From Deltaproteobacteria bacterium (GTDB lineage Bacteria; SZUA-79; Acidulodesulfobacterales; Acidulodesulfobacteraceae), in assembly GCA_023489335.1 (NCBI GenBank), contig JAMDCP010000007.1:62001-126000 (forward strand): a stretch of DNA of 64,000 bases, written 5' to 3'. A model generated the notes under the pieces. The model was given only the letters and a program-made list of their open reading frames with translations. It was not told the origin of the DNA and ran no database searches. Numbering within the stretch: position 1 is the stretch's first letter; each line of letters starts with the position of its first letter. This document shows positions 36,033 through 46,274 of the stretch, one piece after another. Position numbers and translations under genes: made by a program.

Positions 36033-37160
36033 ATGAATGATACCACGCTCTTTATAAATCTAAAAAACTTAGAAAATAATATCAATCAAATAAAATCCCT
36101 TAAATTAGCTAAAAATAAAACTATAATCGCTATTTTAAAATCCGATGCTTACGGTCATGGAATCCTCCCTATAGCCGACACCCTCATGAATAACGGCGTG
36201 AACTTTTTTGGAATCGTTAAAATGAGCGAGGCAATCTCCCTTCACAAAAAACATCCCGGGGCAAAACTTTTAATGCTCATGGGCGTCTCCGAAAGCGACA
36301 TAAAGGAAGCCTTAAAGATGAATTTAAGCATTGCCGCCTTTAGTTTAGATTACATTAAATTTCTTTTAAATAAAGCAAAGGAACTTAAGCCGCCGCTCCC
36401 TTTGAACCTGCATATAAAATATGATTCGGGAATGAATAGATTAGGATTAAACGATGTCGAAATAAAAAAAGCAATAGAAATTATAAAAAAAAACAAAAAT
36501 TTATTAAATATCGAGGGAATTTTCAGCCATTTGTCATCTGCCGGAAACGACTTAGAATATACGAATTTTCAGCTTAAAAACTATAAAAAGATATTGTCCG
36601 AATTTAAAAGCGGGGGTATTATACCTCAATTTACACATATAAGCGCAAGCTCTTCGCTCGCGAATAATAAAATAGAACAGGATTTTTCTAATGCGATAAG
36701 ACCGGGAATATCGCTTTACGGCATAAATCCAAATCCGGATAATTATAAAAATCTAAATCTTAAGCCATTGATGGCTTTAAAATCATCTATTATTCAAATA
36801 AAAAAAATAAAAAGGGGCTCGTTTATATCCTACAACAATACATTTAAGGCGCCTTATGATATGCTCGCCGCTATTATACCCGCAGGTTATGATAACGGTA
36901 TCCCAAGGCTTTTATCTAATAGCGGCAGATTTTTGATTATGGATAATTTCTCAAATATTGTGGGAATAGTAACTATGAATATGACAATAGTCGATATTAC
37001 AAAAATAGAAGGGGTAAATGTGGGAGGCGAAGTGATAATTGCGGGGGAAAGCCTTACAAAACGGATTGGCATAGAGGAAATTGCCTTAAAAGCCCAAACC
37101 ATCCCTTATGAAATATGCCTTAACTTAGGGAAATCAAATCAAAAAACTTATATTTATTAA
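36033..37160 (+). CDS. alr: Alanine racemase
   Basis: 375 residues. The PLP lysine lies in AILKSDAYGHG near the N-terminus of the TIM barrel. The phosphate/substrate region HIKYDSGMNRLGL, the RPGISLYGINP motif and the catalytic tyrosine stretch FISYNNTF (usually VSYGGT) are all present. It supplies D-alanine for peptidoglycan, which fits the nearby PBP and amidase genes. Monocistronic, diverging from tldD and ending at a terminator shared with the opposite operon. Confidence 0.95.
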   Translation: MNDTTLFINLKNLENNINQIKSLKLAKNKTIIAILKSDAYGHGILPIADTLMNNGVNFFGIVKMSEAISLHKKHPGAKLLMLMGVSESDIKEALKMNLSIAAFSLDYIKFLLNKAKELKPPLPLNLHIKYDSGMNRLGLNDVEIKKAIEIIKKNKNLLNIEGIFSHLSSAGNDLEYTNFQLKNYKKILSEFKSGGIIPQFTHISASSSLANNKIEQDFSNAIRPGISLYGINPNPDNYKNLNLKPLMALKSSIIQIKKIKRGSFISYNNTFKAPYDMLAAIIPAGYDNGIPRLLSNSGRFLIMDNFSNIVGIVTMNMTIVDITKIEGVNVGGEVIIAGESLTKRIGIEEIALKAQTIPYEICLNLGKSNQKTYIY

Positions 37161-37162
37161 AT

Positions 37163-37190
37163 AAAAAAAGCCCACTGGAAAGTGGGCTTA
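37163..37190 (-). terminator. Intrinsic terminator of the nfu-greA-car-pyr operon (also ends alr)
   Basis: AAGCCCACT / AGTGGGCTT around GGAA at 37168-37189. On the minus strand the hairpin is followed by a T7 run (A run at 37163-37169 on the plus strand), 32 bp after the nfu stop. Confidence 0.88.
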
Positions 37191-37221
37191 ATTGCCAAAA
37201 AAATATCGGCAGAAATTTAAC

Positions 37222-37452
37222 TCAAACCGCATTGACCTCTTTCACGCCCGGCACGCGTTCCTTCAGCAGGCGTTCGATGCCGCCCTTAAGCGTCATTATA
37301 GAACCCATGCAACCGGCGCAGGCGCCTTTAAGTCTAACATTAACGGTTCCGTCGTCTAAAATGTTCACCAACTCCACATCACCTCCGTCAAATTGTAAAG
37401 ACGGTCTGATTTCATCTAAAACTTTCGTTACTTGAACTTTATCTAAAGCCAT
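37222..37452 (-). CDS. NifU C-terminal-like Fe-S scaffold protein (Nfu)
   Basis: 76 residues, essentially only the Nfu domain: VLDEIRPSLQFDGGDVELVN, the cluster-binding CxxC in LKGACAGCMGS, and TLKGGIERLLKERVPGV. It carries a 4Fe-4S cluster for delivery to apo-proteins in the cytoplasm. RBS AAAGGAGG. Last gene of the minus-strand operon, 72 bp after greA. The radical SAM enzyme upstream in the operon could be a client (inference). Confidence 0.93.
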   Translation of the reverse strand: MALDKVQVTKVLDEIRPSLQFDGGDVELVNILDDGTVNVRLKGACAGCMGSIMTLKGGIERLLKERVPGVKEVNAV

Positions 37453-37524
37453 TATTAAGTCCTCCTTTTATTTTACCTGTTTTGTCTCATCTTCTCTATA
37501 AACAATACTATATAAATAGTATCA

Positions 37525-38010
37525 TCAAATATATTTAATGTCAAGGATTTCAAACTCTTTAACCCCCTTAGGAACATTTATGGTTACCTCATCTCCCACG
37601 CATTTGCCTATTAATGCTTTAGCGATAGGGGAACTTATGGAAATTTTACATTCTTTTATATTTGATTCGAGGTCCCCGACTATCTGATACTCTACCTCGC
37701 AATCCGCGTTTAAATCCAGCAGTTTTACAAATGCGCCAAACACGACCTTTTCTTCGCAAATTTTAGAGATATCTATTACCTGAGCCCTTGCTATCTTATC
37801 CTCGAGCTCCATAATCTTACCCTCAAGAAAGCTCTGTCTTTCTTTTGCGGCGTGATACTCCGCATTCTCGGATAAATCCCCGTGAGCCCTTGCCTCTTCG
37901 ATTGCTTTGATATTTGCAGGTCTTTCGACGGATTTTAACCTCTTTAATTCTTTAACCATACTGCTGTAACCTTCTTTTGTAATAGGAAAAGATTTTTCTG
38001 TCCCTGCCAA
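37525..38010 (-). CDS. greA: Transcription elongation factor GreA
   Basis: 161 residues: an N-terminal coiled coil (ITKEGYSSMVKELKRLKSVE, then EARAHGDLSENAEYHAAKER with the acidic tip) and a C-terminal FKBP-like domain (KISISSPIAKALIGKCVGDE). It rescues backtracked RNA polymerase by stimulating transcript cleavage. It begins at a TTG behind AGGGGGTGAG, 14 bp after carB; carB-greA linkage is common in bacteria. Confidence 0.95.
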   Translation of the reverse strand: MAGTEKSFPITKEGYSSMVKELKRLKSVERPANIKAIEEARAHGDLSENAEYHAAKERQSFLEGKIMELEDKIARAQVIDISKICEEKVVFGAFVKLLDLNADCEVEYQIVGDLESNIKECKISISSPIAKALIGKCVGDEVTINVPKGVKEFEILDIKYI

Positions 38011-38024
38011 TAAAACTCACCCCC

Positions 38025-41000
38025 TTATACTCCTTTATAGTAATCCTGCAATGCCTTAACCGATATATTATGCTCCTTCAACGCCTTTATTGCCATGCAT
38101 GCGGCGGTAGCACCCCTGATTGTCGTATAATAAGGCAAAGAAAATTCAATGGCGCTTCTTCTTATTATATATGAATCCTCTAAGGATTTCATCCCCCTCG
38201 GCGTGTTAAAAATCATTGAAATTTCCTTGTTTTTAAGGGCGTCTATTATGTGCGGCCTGCCTTCTTTTACCTTATTTATCTTTTGATTTTTAATGTTTAA
38301 TCCGTTTAAATACTCCGATGTTCCCTTTGTGGCGAGTATATGGAAACCCATATCTATTAAAGGTTTGCAAATACCGCTTAAATATTTTTTGTCCTCGTCT
38401 TTAACGCTTATCAAAACCGCGCCAGATAATGGAAGGTTTTGGCCGGCTGCTATCTGCGATTTGGCATAAGCCATTCCGAAATTTACATCTATTCCCATTA
38501 CCTCGCCCGTCGAACGCATTTCCGGTCCAAGCATAGGATCGACATTAGAAAATTTCGAAAACGGAAAAACGGCTTCCTTCACGCAATAATAATCGATATT
38601 AAACGACCTTCCAAGTTTGAAAGAATCAAGCTCTTCTCCCAGAAGAATCTTTGTCGCAAGCTTGGCAATGGGAACGCCGGTCGCCTTGCCTACAAACGGC
38701 ACGGTTCTCGATGCCCGCGGATTAACTTCTATAACATATATATCGTTATTTTTAACGGCATATTGAATATTGATAAGTCCCTTAACTTTAAACTCAAGAC
38801 AAATCGTTACGGTTATTTCTTCTATCCTGGAGGTAATATCCCTGTCTAAAGAAAATACCGGCATCGAACATGCGCTGTCCCCGGAATGAACGCCCGCTTC
38901 TTCTATATGCTCCATTATTCCCGCTATATAAACGGACTTGGAGTCGCTTAATGCGTCAACATCTACCTCGATGGCATCTTCTAAAAATTTATCTATCAGG
39001 ATAGGAAAAGAAATATCCTGCTTGGATATCTTTTCGATATATTGCCGTAAATTATTTTCATTATGGATAATTTCCATTGCCCTTCCACCCAGGACATAAG
39101 AAGGCCTCAGTAAAACAGGAAAACCGATCCGGGTAGAATTATTATAAACCTCTTCATCGTTAAACGCCATTGAACTATTTGGCTGCAGGAGATTTAATTT
39201 TTCGATCACCCTTTTGAACTTTTCCCGATCCTCGGCGGTGTCAATGTCTTTAAAAGATGTCCCCAGTATTTTAATGCCGCTTGAATCAAATTCTTTTGCC
39301 AGCTTAAGCGGCGTTTGACCGCCAAATTGCAATATAATAGGCGGGCGGTCCTCGATATTTTCGATGCTCATAACATCTTCGGAAGTTAACGGTTCAAAAT
39401 ATAATCTGGACGAGGTATCATAATCGGTAGAAACAGTTTCAGGGTTACAGTTGACCATTATCGAAGAATAACCGTTTTCTTTTAAAGCTAAGGCGCAGTG
39501 AACGCAGCAATAGTCAAATTCTATTCCCTGCCCGATCCTATTCGGACCGCTGCCAAGAATAACTATTTTATTGTTTTCTAACGGTTTAACCTCGTTAAAT
39601 TTATCATAAGATGAATACATATAAGGTGTGGCGGCTTCAAATTCGGCGGCGCAGGTATCGACCTTCTTATAAACCCTTAATATATTATTCTTTTTGCAAA
39701 TGTCCGCTATATACCTCTCAGTTTCTTTAATTAATGCGATTGCCCTTTCGTCTTTTTTTAAATAATCTTCGGGGGCAATATGTTTTCCGTCTCTACATCT
39801 TGCGGTCAGCTTTGCAATAACCCAATTAGAAAAATCAAATTCTTTAGCTTCCCTTAAGAGCGGAATATTCCCTTCCAAATCCTGAATGGAAAATAGTTTT
39901 TTTTCAAGTTCTATGATGAGTTTAATTTGATTTAAAAACCACTTATCGATTTTGGACAATTCATTAATCTCGTCAACCGTAAGATTTATCCTTAGGGCAT
40001 CAGCTATTAAAAACAGCCTCCTATAATCGTTATTTTTTATCAGCGACCTTATTTCTTCTTTAATTATAGGGATATCTTGTTCGCTTCTGCTCCCTTCGTA
40101 AGATAAATCCAATCCGTAAAGGGATTCAATCCCGTGATTCCCGTTTTCTAACGACCTGGCGGCCTTTTGAATCGAACCAATAAATGTTCTGCCTATTGCC
40201 ATAACTTCACCGACCGATTTCATATGGGTTGTCAAGGTATTATCGGTTTGAGGAAATTTTTCGAATGTAAAACGGGGTATTTTCGTAACGACATAATCTA
40301 TCGACGGCTCAAAACATGCAAGTGTTTTTTTAGTAATATCGTTCGTAATTTCATCTAAAGTATAACCGACCGCCAACTTTGCGGCAATCTTGGCTATTGC
40401 GAACCCGGTCGCCTTCGAGGCTAAACTCGAGCTTCTCGAAACCCTGGGATTCATCTCGATAACATATACCTTATCGGAATTAGGGTCTAAAGCAAATTGA
40501 ATATTAGAGCCTCCGGTTTCGACTCCTATCTCGTTCATTATCTTAATGGAATAGTCGCGAAGTTTCTGTAAATCTTTATCGTTCAAGGTTTGAACGGGCG
40601 CAACGGTGATAGAGTCTCCCGTATGAATCCCCATAGGGTCAAAGTTTTCGATAGAGCATATTATTATAGTATTTCGATTTTTATCCGTCATTACCTCAAG
40701 CTCGACCTCTTTGAATCCTATAGCGGATTTTTCGATTAATATCTCGTTAATCGGGCTTGCATTTATACCGTTTGAGGCAAACTCCGCAAATTCTTCGATA
40801 TTATATGCTATGCCTCCCCCTGTGCCGCCCAGCGTAAAAGAAGGCCTTATAATTACGGGAAAACCGATGCTCTTTTGAACCTCGTAAGCCTCATCCATAT
40901 TGGTGGCAAAACCGCCCTGCAAAACCGGAATACCTATCTTTTCCATACTTTTTTTAAAATATTCCCTATCCTCGGCTTTTTTAATTGCGTCAATATTTGC

Positions 41001-41351
41001 GCCTAAAATTTTTAATCCGTATTTTTGTAAAACTCCGTTTTCGTGAAGTTCCAAGGTTAGATTAAGGGCGGTCTGCCCGCCAAGCGTCGGCAATATGCTA
41101 TCCGGCTTTTCCTTTTCTATGATTTTTGTAATAAATTCCTTTGTTAATGGTTCAATGTAAGTTTTACTCGCATAACCGGGGTCTGTCATAATAGTAGCGG
41201 GATTAGAATTTACAAGTATGACCTCATAGCCTTCCTCGGCTAAGGCTTTTGCCCCCTGTGTACCCGAATAATCAAACTCGGCCGCCTGCCCTATTACGAT
41301 AGGACCGGAGCCTACTATTAGAATTCTTTTAATATCGGTTCTTTTAGGCAT
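38025..41351 (-). CDS. carB: Carbamoyl-phosphate synthase large subunit
   Basis: 1108 residues with two homologous ATP-grasp halves: [20 protein letters not shown] near residue 8 and [20 protein letters not shown] near 590. The C-terminal MGS-like allosteric domain begins at ~955 ([18 protein letters not shown]). It makes carbamoyl phosphate from bicarbonate, ATP and the ammonia channelled from CarA, for pyrimidine and arginine synthesis. Slightly longer than E. coli CarB. The radical SAM gene separates it from carA. Confidence 0.97.
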   Translation of the reverse strand: MPKRTDIKRILIVGSGPIVIGQAAEFDYSGTQGAKALAEEGYEVILVNSNPATIMTDPGYASKTYIEPLTKEFITKIIEKEKPDSILPTLGGQTALNLTLELHENGVLQKYGLKILGANIDAIKKAEDREYFKKSMEKIGIPVLQGGFATNMDEAYEVQKSIGFPVIIRPSFTLGGTGGGIAYNIEEFAEFASNGINASPINEILIEKSAIGFKEVELEVMTDKNRNTIIICSIENFDPMGIHTGDSITVAPVQTLNDKDLQKLRDYSIKIMNEIGVETGGSNIQFALDPNSDKVYVIEMNPRVSRSSSLASKATGFAIAKIAAKLAVGYTLDEITNDITKKTLACFEPSIDYVVTKIPRFTFEKFPQTDNTLTTHMKSVGEVMAIGRTFIGSIQKAARSLENGNHGIESLYGLDLSYEGSRSEQDIPIIKEEIRSLIKNNDYRRLFLIADALRINLTVDEINELSKIDKWFLNQIKLIIELEKKLFSIQDLEGNIPLLREAKEFDFSNWVIAKLTARCRDGKHIAPEDYLKKDERAIALIKETERYIADICKKNNILRVYKKVDTCAAEFEAATPYMYSSYDKFNEVKPLENNKIVILGSGPNRIGQGIEFDYCCVHCALALKENGYSSIMVNCNPETVSTDYDTSSRLYFEPLTSEDVMSIENIEDRPPIILQFGGQTPLKLAKEFDSSGIKILGTSFKDIDTAEDREKFKRVIEKLNLLQPNSSMAFNDEEVYNNSTRIGFPVLLRPSYVLGGRAMEIIHNENNLRQYIEKISKQDISFPILIDKFLEDAIEVDVDALSDSKSVYIAGIMEHIEEAGVHSGDSACSMPVFSLDRDITSRIEEITVTICLEFKVKGLINIQYAVKNNDIYVIEVNPRASRTVPFVGKATGVPIAKLATKILLGEELDSFKLGRSFNIDYYCVKEAVFPFSKFSNVDPMLGPEMRSTGEVMGIDVNFGMAYAKSQIAAGQNLPLSGAVLISVKDEDKKYLSGICKPLIDMGFHILATKGTSEYLNGLNIKNQKINKVKEGRPHIIDALKNKEISMIFNTPRGMKSLEDSYIIRRSAIEFSLPYYTTIRGATAACMAIKALKEHNISVKALQDYYKGV

Positions 41352-41377
41352 AATTTTATTAAATGGTTAATTTTTGA

Positions 41378-42310
41378 TTAAAATATTAAAGAATTATCTT
41401 CCTGAAAATATCCCGTTAAATTTGCATTTGCCAGGTCTGAAATGGCTTCCGCATATTCCACTGCGGTTATTTTTCGATTGATTTTAGAATCATACCGGGC
41501 TTTATATGCGGGAAAATATTGGCTCATAAGGCTTACAGGAACATTTTCGCCAAGCTCGCCCGCGATAAATTTAAAAGAATCTTTATGTCCGCTTATTCCT
41601 TCCGGTAAAACGAGGTGCCTGACCATAAGACCAGAAACGGCAACCCCTTGAGCATCCGCAACAAGTTCTTTAACCTGGTTATACATAATCTTTAAAGCCG
41701 CTCTATTAATTTCGACATAATCTTTTATTCCCGAATACCTTAAAGCATCCTCATTACTTGAATACTTAATATCGGGAAGATATATGCCTACAATTTTATC
41801 TAATAAGTTAAGCGTTGTTTCCGATTCATAACCCGAACTGTTATAAACAATCGGTATGGAAAGCCCTTCTTGTTTTGCCAAAAATATGGATTCCGCAACG
41901 AACGGCATATAATGCGAAGATGAAACTAAATTAATGTTGCAGGCGCCCTTTTCCTGAAGTTTAAGCATACCCGCTGCAAGCTCCGCGGCATCATATAAAT
42001 TGCCTGCGCAATATCTGCTAATCGGATAATTCTGGCAAAATTTGCATTTAAGCGGACATCCGCTAAAAAAAATTGTCCCTGAACCGGTTTTCCCCGATAT
42101 AGGCGGTTCCTCGCCAAAATGAAGGTTTATGCTTGCGATTCTTAATTTACCCTCTGCGCCGCACAGGCCTTTTTCACCGCTTAATCTTTTGGCTTTACAT
42201 TTTCTCGGGCAAAGCCCGCACTCGCGGGCCAACTCGTAAAGCCCGTCAATTTTGGACAAAAACTCTTTGTTCGAAAGGCTTAAATATGACGGTAAATGTT
42301 TTGATTTCAT
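41378..42310 (-). CDS. Radical SAM protein, PflX-like (COG1313 type)
   Basis: 310 residues. An N-terminal cysteine cluster ARECGLCPRKCKAKR with GLCGAEG is followed by the radical SAM motif FFSGCPLKCKFCQNYPIS (CxxxCxxC), then GACNINLVSSSHYMPF and the C-terminal YFPAYKA. This is the PflA-like uncharacterised family. The function is unknown; members are thought to act as activating or peptide-modifying enzymes. Its place between carA and carB within the pyrimidine operon is uncommon. Confidence 0.85.
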   Translation of the reverse strand: MKSKHLPSYLSLSNKEFLSKIDGLYELARECGLCPRKCKAKRLSGEKGLCGAEGKLRIASINLHFGEEPPISGKTGSGTIFFSGCPLKCKFCQNYPISRYCAGNLYDAAELAAGMLKLQEKGACNINLVSSSHYMPFVAESIFLAKQEGLSIPIVYNSSGYESETTLNLLDKIVGIYLPDIKYSSNEDALRYSGIKDYVEINRAALKIMYNQVKELVADAQGVAVSGLMVRHLVLPEGISGHKDSFKFIAGELGENVPVSLMSQYFPAYKARYDSKINRKITAVEYAEAISDLANANLTGYFQEDNSLIF

Positions 42311-42326
42311 TTATTAAAAATATAAA

Positions 42327-43454
42327 CTAAGCCTTAAAAATTCTTTTTTTATTATTCAAGCATAGCTCTTTAAATTCGGAAAAAAGATACCTTGAATCTC
42401 TGGGCCCCGGCGAGCTCTCGGGGTGGTATTGGACCGAAAATGCTTTTAATCCGGCATTTTTAAGACCTTCTACGGTATTATCGTTAAGGCTTATATGGGT
42501 TAATTCGGTATTCTTTGATATACGGCCGCCGACAGAAGACAAATCGACGCAAAAGCCATGATTTTGGGAGGTTATTTCTATCTTTGAGGTTTTAAGGTTT
42601 TTAACCGGATGGTTTATTCCGTGATGGCCAAATTTAAGCTTGTATGTATTAAAACCTAAAGACAAAGCCAATAACTGGTGTCCCAAACATATTCCAAAAA
42701 TCGGTTTTTCACCAATCAGGCTTTTTATGGTTTCGGTTTCTTCTTTCATAGTTTTAGGGTCTCCAGGCCCGTTGGACAAAAGAATTCCGTCAGGGTCGGT
42801 TTTAAGTATCTCCTGTTTGGAAAAATTATGCGGAACAACGGTTACGCAGGCATTTAAATCATTAAGGCATCGTATCGTGTTATACTTAACGCCGTAATCG
42901 ATAATAGTTACATTAAACTCGGGGGACTTAACCCTTTTCTCGTAAACCTCGCCCGTAGAAACATTTTTGACAAGATTTAAGCCTTCCATTTTGGGCAAAC
43001 AGGTTAGCTTGCTTTTTATATATGTAATTCCCGATTCCTTTGGGGCGATATACGCATTAATCGAACCTTCATTTCTTAAATCTATAGTTAAATATCTCGT
43101 GTCAATCCCTGAAATTACGGGAAAACCATAAGCATTAACAAATTCGGATAAACTTTTTGAAGCGCTAAAATGGGAAAACATCCGGACATAGTTTTTTGTT
43201 ACAAGTCCCGATATCCATACCCTTTCCGATTCAAAATCCGTATCGTTTATCCCGTAATTACCGATCATCGGGTATGTCATAAGAACAATCTGTCCGTTAT
43301 AAGAAGGGTCCGTAATTAATTCCTGGTAACCGTTCATGGCCGTATTAAAAACGATTTCGCCGCCTGATTCTATCGCCTTTCCCTCGTAATAACCCTCGTA
43401 ATATTTCCCGTTATCAAGCAGAAGCAGCGCTTTTTCTTTGCTTAGATTGCCCAT
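42327..43454 (-). CDS. carA: Carbamoyl-phosphate synthase small subunit
   Basis: 375 residues: the N-terminal CarA domain (LLLDNGKYYEGYYEGK, GEIVFNTAMNGYQEL) and a C-terminal class I glutaminase with the nucleophile GICLGHQLLAL and the His/Glu pair SVQYHPESSPGPRDS. It hydrolyses glutamine and passes ammonia to CarB. It follows pyrC by 18 bp in the operon. Confidence 0.97.
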   Translation of the reverse strand: MGNLSKEKALLLLDNGKYYEGYYEGKAIESGGEIVFNTAMNGYQELITDPSYNGQIVLMTYPMIGNYGINDTDFESERVWISGLVTKNYVRMFSHFSASKSLSEFVNAYGFPVISGIDTRYLTIDLRNEGSINAYIAPKESGITYIKSKLTCLPKMEGLNLVKNVSTGEVYEKRVKSPEFNVTIIDYGVKYNTIRCLNDLNACVTVVPHNFSKQEILKTDPDGILLSNGPGDPKTMKEETETIKSLIGEKPIFGICLGHQLLALSLGFNTYKLKFGHHGINHPVKNLKTSKIEITSQNHGFCVDLSSVGGRISKNTELTHISLNDNTVEGLKNAGLKAFSVQYHPESSPGPRDSRYLFSEFKELCLNNKKRIFKA

Positions 43455-43472
43455 ATTTATAATTTGGAATAA

Positions 43473-44750
43473 TTAATTTGCCTTAATTAAATTGGCATTA
43501 ACAACAATATATAATGGAAGCCCGACAAAATCCATATCGATAAAAGGAGAATTTTTACTTAACGATTTAATCCTATCCTTTGTAAACACCCACTTTTTAT
43601 TAATATCCACAATCGTGATATCCCCGGCAAACCCATTTTTTATGCCCCCTCTGTTGCCAAGATTTAAAATATTTGCCGGATTTAAAGACATAAGCATAGC
43701 TATATCCGTTAGCGTCAGCCTTTTTTCTCTATATAACTTTAGCGTTAAAGGGAGCGATGTTTGAAGCCCTATAATTCCAAACGGTGCATCGTCCAATGTC
43801 GTATCCTTTTCGTCTTCGCTATGCGGGGCGTGATCCGAGGCTATAACATCGATTGTCCCGTCTAACAGCGCCTCTTTGATAGCAAGGACATCATCTTTTG
43901 CCCTCAGAGGCGGGTTCATTTTTGCATTGGTATTATAATTTAAAAGCGAGTCTTCGGAAAGGGTAAAATAGTGGGGGCATGTTTCGCATGTAATATTTGC
44001 GCCTTCCTTTTTTGCCCGCCTTATGATATTAACCGAACCTTTGGTGGAAACATGCGCTATATGAAGCCTTGCATCGTAATATTTCGCAAGCAACACATCC
44101 CTTGCTACGGCTATTTCTTCGGCGATATTCGGAATCCCCGCAACTCCAAGCCTTTGGGAAACCGCCCCTTCGTTCATTACCCCTTTGCCCCGCAATTTTA
44201 TATCCTCGCTGTGGGATATAACGGGTAAATCAAATGTTTTGGCATACAAAAGCGCCCTTGCCATAAGCGAGCTGTCATCTACGGGATTTCCGTCATCGCT
44301 TATTGCAACCGCTCCCGATTCTTTTAATTCGCCGATATTAGCTAAAGATGCCCCGTTTAAACCTTTTGATACGGCGCCAATGGTAAAAAGATTAATCAGA
44401 TTAATGGATTTTGCCTTATTCAATAAAAAACTGTTTACGGATTTAGAGTCATTTGGAGGATTAGTATTTGGCATACAGCAAATAGAAGTGAATCCACCCG
44501 CTACCCCTGCCTCCATTCCGGACTTAATATTTTCTTTATATTCAAAACCGGGCTCCCTTAAATGGACATGCATATCTATAAGCCCCGGCAGAACGATTAA
44601 GCCCTTTGCATCTAATGTTTCGGCGCCTTTTATAGTTTTTTCCCGTGGAAAGTCTTTTATTACGCCATTTTCTATATAGATATCCCTTTTAATCTCTGTT
44701 TTGGTAACCGGGTCAACGACTATCCCGTTTTTTATTATAAGTTTCCGCAT
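43473..44750 (-). CDS. pyrC: Dihydroorotase (type I)
   Basis: 425 residues of the amidohydrolase superfamily. The metal ligands are DMHVHLREPG (HxH) near residue 60, the later HVSTKGSVNIIRR and the ASDHAPHSEDEK aspartate. Length and the GFEYKENIKSGMEAGVAGGF motif are those of class I dihydroorotase, the third step of UMP synthesis. It is 4 bp downstream of pyrB, so the two are tightly coupled. Confidence 0.96.
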   Translation of the reverse strand: MRKLIIKNGIVVDPVTKTEIKRDIYIENGVIKDFPREKTIKGAETLDAKGLIVLPGLIDMHVHLREPGFEYKENIKSGMEAGVAGGFTSICCMPNTNPPNDSKSVNSFLLNKAKSINLINLFTIGAVSKGLNGASLANIGELKESGAVAISDDGNPVDDSSLMARALLYAKTFDLPVISHSEDIKLRGKGVMNEGAVSQRLGVAGIPNIAEEIAVARDVLLAKYYDARLHIAHVSTKGSVNIIRRAKKEGANITCETCPHYFTLSEDSLLNYNTNAKMNPPLRAKDDVLAIKEALLDGTIDVIASDHAPHSEDEKDTTLDDAPFGIIGLQTSLPLTLKLYREKRLTLTDIAMLMSLNPANILNLGNRGGIKNGFAGDITIVDINKKWVFTKDRIKSLSKNSPFIDMDFVGLPLYIVVNANLIKAN

Positions 44751-44754
44751 ACTT

Positions 44755-45681
44755 TTAATTTTTTTGAACGCCGAGCAAAATATAAAGGCAAGCCATCCTC
44801 ACTGCCACCCCATTTTCAACCTGCTTTAAAATGCGGGTTTTATTTTCGTTTATTATACTGCCCGCTATTTCGACATCACGGTTCACAGGACCGGGGTGAA
44901 GCACTATAACATCTTTTGAAGCTAAAGATAACAAATTTGGCGTTAATTTGAAAAAATTTCTGTATTCTTCTATGGACGGTATAAAATAATAACTTGCTCT
45001 TTCTTTTTGAATCCTGAGCATTATTATAACATCGGCATTTTTAACCGCTTCTTCCATACTGCGCGCGATTTTTACATTTCGCGAGTCTTTAAATCTCGGC
45101 AAAAGTGAATACGGACCGTATAAATAAATCTCTGCGCCAAGTTTAGATAACCCATAAATATTTGACCTTGCTACCCTTGAATGGTAAATGTCTCCGATAA
45201 TTGCCACCTTAAGAGAACCGATATCGCTCTTTTCCTCCATTATGGTCATAATATCTAAAAGGCATTGGGTCGGGTGTTCGTTCATCCCGTCGCCCGCATT
45301 TATGGTTGAGGCTTTTGTTATTTTCGATATAAAATAGGATGCCCCAGATTCATGATGCCTCACAATAAAGGCATCCGGTTTCATAGATTCTAAATTTAGT
45401 ATAGTGTCCTTTAAACTCTCTCCTTTAGTAACCGAACTTTGTGAAATACTGATGTTTAGCGAATCTGCGCTTAACCTTTTTTGGGCGATCTCAAAGGATG
45501 ACCTCGTTCTTGTAGAGGGTTCGTAAAAAAGATTTACGACGGTTTTACCCCTCAAAGTCGGAACCTTCTTTATATCCTTTAATGATATTTTTTTAAATTC
45601 CTTCGCTGTTTCTATAAAGTAATAAATATCGGATTTAGTCAGGTCGTTAATCGAAATGAGGTCTTTTTTATCGAAGCTCAT
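44755..45681 (-). CDS. pyrB: Aspartate carbamoyltransferase catalytic subunit
   Basis: 308 residues. The carbamoyl-phosphate site FYEPSTRTRSSFEIA, the HESGASY loop, HPTQCLLDIMTIMEE and HPGPVNRDVEI are present. It condenses carbamoyl phosphate with aspartate. No pyrI regulatory subunit is adjacent, so this is a pyrR-linked, unregulated-type ATCase. 14 bp separate it from pyrR. Confidence 0.97.
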   Translation of the reverse strand: MSFDKKDLISINDLTKSDIYYFIETAKEFKKISLKDIKKVPTLRGKTVVNLFYEPSTRTRSSFEIAQKRLSADSLNISISQSSVTKGESLKDTILNLESMKPDAFIVRHHESGASYFISKITKASTINAGDGMNEHPTQCLLDIMTIMEEKSDIGSLKVAIIGDIYHSRVARSNIYGLSKLGAEIYLYGPYSLLPRFKDSRNVKIARSMEEAVKNADVIIMLRIQKERASYYFIPSIEEYRNFFKLTPNLLSLASKDVIVLHPGPVNRDVEIAGSIINENKTRILKQVENGVAVRMACLYILLGVQKN

Positions 45682-45695
45682 TGAAAATTAAAATA

Positions 45696-46274
45696 TTATG
45701 TTTTAATAATTTTATCAACGCGTTTTTCTTTGCTTATAATATCGACATGGATTATCTCATCTTTACCTGCCTCAATTTTTTTTCCGACAAAGTCGGGACA
45801 TATCGGCAGTTCCCTTCCTCCTTTATCGATAAAAACGGCAAGCCTAATGCTCTTAGGCCTTCCAAAATCAAAAATCTCATCTATTGCCGCCCTGACCGTC
45901 CTTCCGCTGCTTATAACATCGTCAACCAGAATGACATCTTTATCCCCTATGTCAAACGGCAATTCCGTCGATTTGATAGGCTTTTTTACAGTAAACGGGT
46001 CGTCCCGGTAAAGCGTCATATCGACATAGCCTATTTCACAGTCTATTTTAAAATGGTTTTTAATATTTTTTTTTATTAAACCGGCTAAAGGAACCCCTCC
46101 TTCCTTTATGCCGATTATAACGGTATTGCTAAAACCAACGGCTTTAGCGCTCCGAGCTTGCGTTTCAATCGATTTTAAAACTGAGCCTATAAAATCGTTC
46201 AGAATATCATTTGTCGCTGAATCGTTAAAAAGTAAGATTTTGTCCAATTTTTTAAAATCATCCGAACTAACCAT
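45696..46274 (-). CDS. pyrR: PyrR, bifunctional pyrimidine operon regulator/uracil phosphoribosyltransferase
   Basis: 192 residues. The PRPP loop DVILVDDVISSGRTVRAAID and the N-terminal TVIIGIKEGGVPLAGLI, then YVDMTLYRDD, are the PyrR pattern. In Bacillus PyrR binds pyr mRNA when UMP is high and causes attenuation. Here no anti-terminator/terminator pair was recognised in front of the operon, so its regulatory role is open. Its start overlaps the lepB end by 8 nt. Confidence 0.93.
   Translation of the reverse strand: MVSSDDFKKLDKILLFNDSATNDILNDFIGSVLKSIETQARSAKAVGFSNTVIIGIKEGGVPLAGLIKKNIKNHFKIDCEIGYVDMTLYRDDPFTVKKPIKSTELPFDIGDKDVILVDDVISSGRTVRAAIDEIFDFGRPKSIRLAVFIDKGGRELPICPDFVGKKIEAGKDEIIHVDIISKEKRVDKIIKT

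Noticed and set aside
44185-44679. 164-residue plus-strand frame within pyrC
   Set aside because: It is the reverse complement of conserved dihydroorotase sequence.
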